Positions 57,995 through 64,000 of a stretch of 64,000 nt of DNA are shown here, in pieces. The stretch lies in assembly GCF_037201815.1 (NCBI RefSeq), contig NZ_CP147407.1, forward strand, positions 806,001 to 870,000, in the 5' to 3' direction. Below the pieces are notes generated by a model. The model was not told where the DNA came from. It did no database searches and worked only from the letters and a program-made list of their open reading frames with translations. This DNA is from Metabacillus sp. FJAT-52054. Its GTDB lineage: Bacteria; Bacillota; Bacilli; Bacillales; Bacillaceae. Positions within the stretch are counted from its first letter, which is position 1. Each line of letters opens with the position of its first letter. Position numbers and translations under genes: made by a program.

Positions 57995-58888
57995 ATGGTG
58001 AATGAGTTGCTTAGAACAGCAGCGGAAAGCCGGTTGGATTATGTAGTCAATGGGAAGACGAGGCATTTGCCGTTTATGTCGGATGCAGAAAAGCTTTCTC
58101 TTGAGCGGAAGGCAGAGGAATTGAATGAGAGAAAGACCCTTGCGATTAAAGGATCGTCGAAGATTAAGGTGACGGGTATGAAAGAACAGGGTGATTTTCG
58201 AGAGGTTCAATATATCCTTCATGAAAAGTGGCTCATTCAAAATGACGATTCGTTTTATTTAGAGGAAAAAATAGGCCGGCGTTTTGCCTCCCTCACAGAT
58301 GCTGAGGTTCTCGAGGATTGGGCGGAAAGCCGGCCGGAGGTTCATCAGGACTTTGAAGCTTTTGATGATGAAGACCTCGAGCGGAAGGGCTTTTATTATG
58401 ACCGGATGGCGGCAGTACAGTATGCGGAGCGCTGGTGGAACAGCCATAACAGCCAGTATAAAAATTTTGATGTCAACTGCACCAATTTTGTTTCTCAATG
58501 CCTTCGCAGCGGAGGAGCACAAATGCGGGGATATCCGGGAAAGGGGACTGGCTGGTGGATGCAGAATAACACATGGAGCTACAGCTGGGCGGTTGCTCAT
58601 TCTATGAATTTATTCCTCCCCCGGTCGAAAACGGGACTGCGGGGAATCAAGGTTGGCTCAGCTGAAGAGCTGAGACCCGGAGATGTCGTTTGCTATGATT
58701 TTGAAGGAGACGGCCGTTTTGATCATACAACCTTTGTTGTCGCCAAGGATAAAAACAACATGCCGCTTGTGAATGCACAGACGTCCAACAGCCGGATGAG
58801 GTACTGGTCCTATAAGGATTCGACTGCCTATACACCGAATATCCGCTATTCATTTTACCGGATTCAGGACGATTCTGAGAAAAGCTAA
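57995..58888 (+). CDS. yhbB: YhbB, putative amidase-domain protein
   Basis: 297 residues. The C-terminal half (about 135-297) is the Amidase_6-type domain: YAERWWNSHNSQYKNFDVNCTNFVSQCLRSGG with the likely catalytic Cys, and RFDHTTFVV with the likely His. No signal peptide is seen. ATG 57995 follows GCAGGTG; GTG 57989 is in frame. It corresponds to B. subtilis yhbB between queG and trmL. Confidence 0.88.
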   Translation: MVNELLRTAAESRLDYVVNGKTRHLPFMSDAEKLSLERKAEELNERKTLAIKGSSKIKVTGMKEQGDFREVQYILHEKWLIQNDDSFYLEEKIGRRFASLTDAEVLEDWAESRPEVHQDFEAFDDEDLERKGFYYDRMAAVQYAERWWNSHNSQYKNFDVNCTNFVSQCLRSGGAQMRGYPGKGTGWWMQNNTWSYSWAVAHSMNLFLPRSKTGLRGIKVGSAEELRPGDVVCYDFEGDGRFDHTTFVVAKDKNNMPLVNAQTSNSRMRYWSYKDSTAYTPNIRYSFYRIQDDSEKS

Positions 58889-58935
58889 AGCGTGGTATAA
58901 TGAGGTGGAAAGAATTTTTAACAGAGGTGACCATT

Positions 58936-59409
58936 TTGGGATTACACGTAGTATTGTATCAGCCGGAGATTCCTGCCAATACGGGAAACATTGCCCGTAC
59001 ATGCGCAGCAACAAACACCGTTCTTCATTTAATCCGCCCGCTTGGGTTTTCAACTGATGATAAAATGCTGAAGCGTGCCGGCCTGGATTATTGGGAGCAT
59101 GTAGATGTCCGTTACCATGATTCGCTTGACGAATTGTTTGCGGAATATGAGAACGGAGAATTTTACTATTTAACAAAACACGGCAAACAGCCGCATACGG
59201 TATTTGACTATTCCGATCAGGAGAAGGATACCTTTTTTGTATTCGGAAAAGAGACGACAGGTCTGCCGCGGGACCTGATTGATGCTAACATGGACCGGTG
59301 CCTGAGGCTTCCGATGACAGAGCATGTCCGCTCTCTCAACCTTTCCAACACAGCTGCCATTTTGGTTTATGAAGCCTTGAGACAGCAGAATTATTTGGAT
59401 TTACTGTAA
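58936..59409 (+). CDS. trmL: tRNA (cytidine/uridine-2'-O-)-methyltransferase TrmL
   Basis: 157-residue SPOUT methyltransferase with the trefoil-knot motifs NTGNIARTCAA, FGKETTGLP and MRSLNLSNTAAILVYEA-like ending (here VRSLNLSNTAA). It methylates the wobble ribose of leucine tRNAs. TTG 58936 is chosen: GAGGTGA lies 5 bases upstream and homologues start there. The frame extends upstream to 58900. B. subtilis name: cspR. Confidence 0.92.
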   Translation: MGLHVVLYQPEIPANTGNIARTCAATNTVLHLIRPLGFSTDDKMLKRAGLDYWEHVDVRYHDSLDELFAEYENGEFYYLTKHGKQPHTVFDYSDQEKDTFFVFGKETTGLPRDLIDANMDRCLRLPMTEHVRSLNLSNTAAILVYEALRQQNYLDLL

Positions 59410-59411
59410 GC

Positions 59412-59443
59412 AAAAACGGCCTCCGCGAGAAGGCCGTTTTTTT
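59412..59443. terminator. terminator between trmL and the 30-codon gene
   Basis: AAAAACGGCCT...AGGCCGTTTTTTT, an 11-bp stem usable on both strands. Confidence 0.85.
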
Positions 59444-59534
59444 ATTTCCGTATTTTCGGTTTATCGTTGTACCCGGCTGTGAAAATCGAAACGAGGAATG
59501 TAATGCAGACTCCAAGCAGCAATGCGGTCTTCAT
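59442..59534 (-). CDS. 30-residue single-span membrane protein
   Basis: MKTALLLGVCITFLVSIFTA followed by a polar tail GYNDKPKIRK. GGGGAGGG lies 5 bases before ATG 59534 and the stop codon falls at the shared terminator, so transcription and translation signals are complete. One hydrophobic helix covers residues 3-20. Function is unknown; such small proteins often bind larger membrane or spore-coat proteins. Confidence 0.6.
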   Translation of the reverse strand: MKTALLLGVCITFLVSIFTAGYNDKPKIRK

Positions 59535-59753
59535 AAATGCCCTCCCCAAAAAAATGTAGTCCAAGCGTATAAATTCAATTATACGGTATTATGAAAGCGC
59601 TGTGAATTGTATTCGTCCTCTTTTTCTTCCATTTCTAAATTTTCAGTCATAGCGATTGCTTGGAAGACACATCAGAAAAACAAGAATGATAAGCTTCCCT
59701 CTCTCATAAAGTGTAGTAATCTCTTGTGATGCACAAAGATGAAGGAGGTCCTT

Positions 59754-61649
59754 ATGGATATCTTAAAGAAGATTGAAAGGTACAGAGAAGATGAAGAGCG
59801 TTTGAAATGGGAAGGAACCTTCGTAGAGTATTTGGAAATATTGAAAACTCGCTCCAATGTGGCTCAATCAGCTCACTCGCGGGTTTATAATATGATCAAA
59901 GATCACGGCATTGAGGAAGTCAACGGCGTCAAAAAGTACAAATTTTTTGATTCTCAGCTGTTCGGGCTTGAAGAGGCGCTTGAAAGACTTGTAGAAGAAT
60001 ACTTTCACCCTGCTGCCAAGCGGCTCGATGTCCGGAAGCGGATCCTGCTTCTCATGGGTCCGGTAAGCGGAGGGAAATCAACACTTGTCACGATGCTGAA
60101 AAGAGGTCTTGAAAAATACTCCCAAACCGATAACGGTTCCGTGTTTGCGATTAAAGGCTGCCCGATGCATGAGGATGCTCTTCATTTAATTCCCCATCAC
60201 CTTCGCCAGGATTTTTATGAGGAATACGGCATCCGTATCGAAGGCAATCTGTCTCCCTTAAATATGATGAGGCTTCAAGAGGAGTACGGCGGCAGAATTG
60301 AAGATGTAATTGTTGAGCGGATCTTTTTCTCCGAGGATAAGCGCGTCGGAATTGGTACGTTCAGTCCATCTGATCCGAAATCACAGGATATTGCCGACTT
60401 GACAGGAAGCATCGACTTTTCAACGATCGCCGAGTATGGCTCTGAGTCCGATCCAAGAGCCTATCGCTTTGACGGAGAGCTAAACAAAGCAAACCGCGGA
60501 ATGATGGAGTTCCAGGAGATGCTGAAATGTGATGAAAAATTCTTATGGCACCTTCTTTCCCTGACACAGGAAGGAAATTTCAAAGCAGGGCGATTCGCAC
60601 TCATTTCCGCCGACGAGCTGATTGTGGCCCATACGAATGAAACCGAGTACCGCTCCTTCATATCCAATAAGAAAAACGAGGCGCTTCACTCAAGGATTAT
60701 CGTGATTCCGATTCCATATAATCTGAGAGCAACAGAGGAAGAGCGCATATATGATAAAATGATCAGCGAAAGCGATGTGTCCGATGTCCACATTGCCCCG
60801 CATACCCTCAAGGTTGCAGCGATGTTCTCCATTCTAACGAGATTAAAGGAAGCAAAACGCGGAGATATCGACCTCGTGAAGAAGATGAGGCTATACGATG
60901 GAGAGAGTGTAGAAGGCTACAACACAGTAGATTTAGAGGAACTGAAGAAGGAATATCAGGATGAGGGCATGAGCGGGATTGATCCGCGGTATGTCATTAA
61001 CCGGATCTCCTCCACCATCATCCGAAAAGAAAATCCGTCCATCAACGCACTGGATGTCCTTCGTTCTCTTAAAGAGGGGCTCGATCAGCATCCGTCGATC
61101 TCACAGGAAGACCGCGAGCGCTACCTGAACTTCATCTCGGTCGCACGTAAAGAGTACGACGATATTGCGAAAAAAGAAGTTCAAAAAGCATTTGTGTATT
61201 CCTATGAAGAATCGGCGAAAACCCTTATGGAAAACTATCTGGATAACGTCGAAGCATACTGCAATAAAAATAAGCTGCGCGACCCGCTCACCGGTGAAGA
61301 GATGAATCCGGATGACAAGTTGATGCGCTCCATAGAGGAGCAGATCGGGATTTCCGAAAATGCGAAAAAAGCATTCCGCGAAGAAATCCTGATCCGCATT
61401 TCCGCCTATGCACGCAAAGGGAAGCGATTTGATTACAACTCACATGAAAGACTGCGCGAAGCCATCCAGAAAAAACTGTTTGCGGATTTAAAGGACGTTG
61501 TGAAAATTACGACCTCATCCAAAACACCGGATGAGCAGCAACTGAAAAAGGTAAACGAAGTCGTCAAGCGATTAATTGATGAGCATGGCTATAACTCTAC
61601 CTCTGCTAATGAACTGCTGCGTTATGTAGGAAGTTTGCTAAATCGATAG
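59754..61649 (+). CDS. prkA: PrkA, AAA+ serine protein kinase/protease-like protein
   Basis: 631 residues, the same as B. subtilis PrkA. Walker A GPVSGGKST is at 102-110; the rest is the PrkA AAA domain (ADLTGSIDFSTIAEYGSESDPRAYRFDGELNKANRGMMEFQEMLK) and the C-terminal PrkA kinase-related domain. It is a sporulation-linked protein usually encoded near yhbH and sometimes spoVR. AAGGAGG sits 5 bases before ATG 59754; ATG 59739 is in frame but upstream of it. Confidence 0.95.
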   Translation: MDILKKIERYREDEERLKWEGTFVEYLEILKTRSNVAQSAHSRVYNMIKDHGIEEVNGVKKYKFFDSQLFGLEEALERLVEEYFHPAAKRLDVRKRILLLMGPVSGGKSTLVTMLKRGLEKYSQTDNGSVFAIKGCPMHEDALHLIPHHLRQDFYEEYGIRIEGNLSPLNMMRLQEEYGGRIEDVIVERIFFSEDKRVGIGTFSPSDPKSQDIADLTGSIDFSTIAEYGSESDPRAYRFDGELNKANRGMMEFQEMLKCDEKFLWHLLSLTQEGNFKAGRFALISADELIVAHTNETEYRSFISNKKNEALHSRIIVIPIPYNLRATEEERIYDKMISESDVSDVHIAPHTLKVAAMFSILTRLKEAKRGDIDLVKKMRLYDGESVEGYNTVDLEELKKEYQDEGMSGIDPRYVINRISSTIIRKENPSINALDVLRSLKEGLDQHPSISQEDRERYLNFISVARKEYDDIAKKEVQKAFVYSYEESAKTLMENYLDNVEAYCNKNKLRDPLTGEEMNPDDKLMRSIEEQIGISENAKKAFREEILIRISAYARKGKRFDYNSHERLREAIQKKLFADLKDVVKITTSSKTPDEQQLKKVNEVVKRLIDEHGYNSTSANELLRYVGSLLNR

Positions 61650-61659
61650 GTATGCGGCG

Positions 61660-61683
61660 AGCCGGGAGATTCCCGGCTTTTTG
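61660..61683 (+). terminator. intrinsic terminator after prkA
   Basis: GAGCCGGGA-GAT-TCCCGGCTT followed by TTTG. Confidence 0.85.
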
Positions 61684-61697
61684 TGTGGGCTGATTTT

Positions 61698-61950
61698 GCA
61701 CTGACCCCCACTCTGATAAAGCGTTAAAGCACCGTCCCCATCACTTGGAATCGATTGGAGGAGAGGAACTGCAGAGTTTAAAGCTCTGTCCCTTGATCCT
61801 GTAAAGTATTGGGGGTCAGTGCAATGCACTGACCCCCAATTCACTGCAGAACTAAAGCTCCGTCCCCATTGAGTTGAAACCCGTTGCCCATCTAGGCTGG
61901 CATTTTTGATTCTCTGCCCCCCGTTGCGTTAATAAGATGGGGGTCAGTGC
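61698..61950. repeat. pair of 125-bp inverted-end repeats
   Basis: Units 61698-61822 and 61826-61950 are both exactly 125 bp and separated by AAT. All four ends are perfect: GCACTGACCCCC and GGGGGTCAGTGC. Interiors share (T)TAAAGC and CCGTCCCCAT and read in the opposite direction to the pair at 32.4 kb. The 61650-62031 gap holds only this pair and the prkA terminator. Confidence 0.9.
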
Positions 61951-62031
61951 TAAATACTTTGCCGCAGCCCACGTTTCACCCCACCCCTAACCGGGTAATT
62001 ACACTATACAATCTCCTAAGGAGTGATAGAA

Positions 62032-62199
62032 ATGGATCAAAAGAATCCGAAGAAATCAAAAGAGAGTTCAAGTATTCGCGATATGGACGATTTGGTGGAA
62101 CAATCCAAAATCATGGAGCATATGAAAACGAATCAGGAAGTAAAGAAATCGGGAAAGACTCCGGATCCTGATCAGCATAAAGAAAACGAGAATAAATAA
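62032..62199 (+). CDS. 55-residue charged protein, function unknown
   Basis: MDQKNPKKSKESSSIRDMDD continuing with EQSKIMEHMKTNQEVKKSG and a charged tail ending HKENENK. It is highly hydrophilic and probably disordered. AAGGAGTGA lies about 6 bases before ATG 62032, and a terminator follows the stop codon by 6 bp. The place between prkA and yhbH suggests a sporulation context, but nothing in the sequence proves it. Confidence 0.65.
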   Translation: MDQKNPKKSKESSSIRDMDDLVEQSKIMEHMKTNQEVKKSGKTPDPDQHKENENK

Positions 62200-62204
62200 T
62201 AAAC

Positions 62205-62237
62205 AGAACCCTTGCCCAGTGCAGGGGTTCTTTTATT
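62205..62237 (+). terminator. terminator after the 55-residue protein gene
   Basis: AGAACCC(T)TGC-CCAGT-GCA(G)GGGTTCT followed by TTTATTT. Confidence 0.8.
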
Positions 62238-62323
62238 TACTATGTATAAAATCTGCCAAAATCCTTGCATAGATACCTTGTCTATTTTTATTGGAGGAGG
62301 TGCCCAATTTTCATAATTGTTTG

Positions 62324-62351
62324 TCAATAATCCTCATCCCCCGCATAGGAT
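62324..62351 (+). promoter_or_regulatory. weak candidate sporulation promoter of yhbH
   Basis: TCAATAA (62324-62330) and CATAGGAT (62344-62351), 13 bp apart, loosely fit a mother-cell sigma-E pattern. The match is imperfect. Confidence 0.25.
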
Positions 62352-62475
62352 AGAGTAATCTCAAAAAATCAGCCAACGGAGAGAAATTCATTCACCGACA
62401 TCATATGCAATAGGCTCCAAATCGGTGATAGATGGCAGAGCAATTTTTAAAAAAAGTTTGGAGGGGAAGGGGAAT

Positions 62476-63645
62476 ATGTCAAAAGGAGACGCAAGCAACT
62501 TCGTCATTTCGAATGAAGATTGGTCCCTCCACCGCAAAGGCTATGACGACCAGCTAAGGCATCAGGAGAAGGTACAGGAAGCGATTAAGAACAACCTGCC
62601 TGACCTGATAACCGAGGAAAGCATCATTATGTCCAATGGGAAAAACGTAGTGAAGATTCCAATCCGGTCACTAGATGAATATAAGATTCGCTATAATTAT
62701 GATAAAAACAAACATGTCGGGCAGGGTGACGGCGACAGCCAGGTTGGAGATGTGGTCGCACGGGACGGTTCGCAGCAAGGCCAGGGACCAGGAAAAGGCC
62801 AGGGAGCAGGAGATCAGGCGGGGGAAGATTATTACGAAGCCGAAGTGTCCATGATGGAGCTTCAGGAGGCTTTGTTCAGTGAGCTTGAGCTGCCCAACCT
62901 GAAGCGCAAGGAAATGGCAGAGAACGTTGTGGAGAATATAGAGTTTAACGATATCCGCAAAACCGGATTAATGGGAAATATCGATAAGAAACGGACGATG
63001 ATGTCTGCTTATAAACGAAACGCAATGAAGGGAAAGGCGCAATTTTACCCGATCTATCCGGAAGATTTGAAGTTTAAGACTTGGAATGAAGTGATTAAAC
63101 CTGAGTCAAAGGCAGTCGTTATTGCGATGATGGACACAAGCGGCAGTATGGGGTTATGGGAAAAGTACATGGCACGAAGCTTTTTCTTCTGGATGACGCG
63201 GTTTCTCCGTACGAAATATGAGCATGTGGAAATTGAATTTATAGCCCATCATACTGAAGCAAAGGTTGTATCTGAAGAGGACTTTTTCAACAAAGGGGAG
63301 AGCGGAGGTACGATTTGCTCCTCTGTCTACAGGAAAGCCCTTGAAATTATTGATGAAAAATACCAGCCTGCCCGTTATAACATTTATCCATTCCATTTTT
63401 CAGATGGGGATAATCTGACGTCCGATAATGCGAGATGTGTGAAGCTTGTCGGTGAATTAATGAAGGTATCCAATATGTTTGGTTACGGCGAGGTCAATCA
63501 GTATAACCGGCACTCGACCTTAATGTCCGCTTATAAAAACATCACCAATGAAAACTTCCGCTATTATATCCTCAAGCAAAAAGTCGATGTATTCCATGCG
63601 ATGAAAAGCTTTTTCCGAAAAGAAGCAGCTGAAATGACCAGCTGA
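62476..63645 (+). CDS. yhbH: YhbH, UPF0229 stress/sporulation protein
   Basis: 389 residues. After a charged N-terminal part and a Gly/Gln-rich linker (about 95-125), a von Willebrand-like A domain shows a MIDAS-type motif MMDTSGSMG and later [11 protein letters not shown] and HFSDGDN. UPF0229 proteins occur with PrkA and SpoVR in many bacteria, so cooperation with PrkA is likely. ATG 62476 has a GGAGGGGAAGGGG stretch ahead; the longer frame to 62425 has no ribosome binding site. Confidence 0.92.
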   Translation: MSKGDASNFVISNEDWSLHRKGYDDQLRHQEKVQEAIKNNLPDLITEESIIMSNGKNVVKIPIRSLDEYKIRYNYDKNKHVGQGDGDSQVGDVVARDGSQQGQGPGKGQGAGDQAGEDYYEAEVSMMELQEALFSELELPNLKRKEMAENVVENIEFNDIRKTGLMGNIDKKRTMMSAYKRNAMKGKAQFYPIYPEDLKFKTWNEVIKPESKAVVIAMMDTSGSMGLWEKYMARSFFFWMTRFLRTKYEHVEIEFIAHHTEAKVVSEEDFFNKGESGGTICSSVYRKALEIIDEKYQPARYNIYPFHFSDGDNLTSDNARCVKLVGELMKVSNMFGYGEVNQYNRHSTLMSAYKNITNENFRYYILKQKVDVFHAMKSFFRKEAAEMTS

Positions 63646-63650
63646 TTTGG

Positions 63651-63688
63651 GGCCTTGCGTACATTGTGTATGCAGGGCTTTTTTTATA
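63651..63688 (+). terminator. intrinsic terminator after yhbH
   Basis: GGCCTTGCGTAC...GTATGCAGGGC stem (with mismatches) followed by T7. Confidence 0.75.
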
Positions 63689-63846
63689 ATTGACTCATTA
63701 CCAAGCGAAGCAATCAAATGTGTATATAATTACCAACATAAACAGGAAGTGTTTACAGGCTGCCGCGCTGACGTGGCAGCCTGTTTCTTTTATATCCCAA
63801 ACTGCTGCACCAGATTATGCAAAAACAGAACCATAAAAACCCCTTG

Positions 63847-63905
63847 TTAAAACGCTTACATTCTAATATACTGTTTAAAAACCGATTTACTAAACCGATT
63901 TACTA
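63847..63905. promoter_or_regulatory. cre-like site and tandem 13-bp repeat ahead of the last gene
   Basis: On the minus strand TGTAAGCGTTTTAA (63860-63847) matches the cre consensus TGWAANCGNTNWCA at 13 of 14 positions. AAACCGATTTACT is repeated at 63879 and 63892 (period 13 bp), a possible operator array just before the start of the next gene. Confidence 0.4.
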
Positions 63906-63925
63906 ACGAATAGGGGGTGTTTACT

Positions 63926-64000
63926 TTGAGATCCATCGTCATCCCTTTCCATGCTTTGGATGGAGGGGAACTCCAGTTAGACAATCATGCCCAGCTTTTT
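63926..64000 (+). CDS. 5' end of a gene cut by the window edge
   Basis: TTG 63926 follows AGGGGGTG by 6 bases and opens a frame (MRSIVIPFHALDGGELQLDN...) that runs off the right edge after 25 codons. There is too little to assign a family. Confidence 0.5.
   Translation, partial: MRSIVIPFHALDGGELQLDNHAQLF

Noticed and set aside
62291..62330. Strong GGAGGAGGTG ribosome binding site after 62291
   Set aside because: No ATG, GTG or TTG lies at a usable distance in an open frame; it seems to be orphan sequence.

Overview
The window is chromosomal DNA from a spore-forming member of the Bacillaceae. It carries two small acid-soluble spore protein genes (sspK and a gamma-type sspE), the PrkA kinase and YhbH. 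Gene order matches two Bacillus subtilis neighbourhoods, yfhF-recX-yfhH-sspK-yfhJ-yfhP-mutY-yfhS-fabL-sspE-ygaB-ygaC-ygaD, and gsaB-bcp-perR-ygzB-ygxA-rRNA operon. From the look of the 16S gene I would guess a Metabacillus-like lineage, but that is an impression, not a measurement.

Layout. 1-10.9 kb is the yfh/yga block: DNA repair (mutY, recX), fatty-acid synthesis (fabL), spore proteins and an ABC exporter. 10.9-17.5 kb holds a five-gene oligopeptide-type ABC importer in the order ATPase-ATPase-binding protein-permease-permease, behind a 770-bp leader full of repeats. 17.6-29.6 kb has a cytidine deaminase-like enzyme, ygaE, a metallo-beta-lactamase protein, yezD, a stand-alone glutamate synthase large subunit, gsaB, and a second clpP behind a sigma-70-like gene. 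29.7-39.1 kb has an ABC-2 exporter operon, an ECF sigma/PadR/SEDS-protein cassette, a K+ channel, bcp, DinB, an SPFH protein with a ribbon-helix-helix protein, perR and ygzB. 39.3-47.2 kb is ygxA followed by a full rRNA operon (two tandem promoters, 16S-23S-5S) and 15 tRNA genes, as in B. subtilis trnD. 47.5-64 kb has a MEDS protein, a MerR regulator with a CNNM/CBS membrane protein, a tRNA-Gly, queG, a phzF-like gene, paiB, yhbB, trmL, prkA, yhbH and the start of a further gene.

The least ordinary features are not protein-coding. (1) Three loci (21.7, 32.4, 61.7 kb) each carry a tandem PAIR of elements of 125-126 bp bounded by short inverted repeats (GCACTGACCCC...GGGGTCAGTGC, or the variant GTGCCAGTCCC...GGGACTGGCAC). 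(2) Several intergenic gaps contain short-period tandem repeats with a unit of about 20 or 41 bp, some with higher-order periods (83 bp at 6.1 kb, exactly 102 bp at 11.4 kb). (3) A long palindromic Bacillaceae-type repeat occurs once full length (47.2 kb) and once as an internally deleted derivative (18.05 kb).

Several genes look broken or recoded. An ECF sigma gene needs a -1 shift at an A6 run, a small gene at 21.4 kb needs one extra T, a MerR gene lacks an in-frame start unless one A is added, and a nucleotidyltransferase gene has an in-frame amber codon. These could be real mutations, recoding, or homopolymer errors in the assembly. All functional calls rest on reading the translated sequences by eye; no database search was possible.
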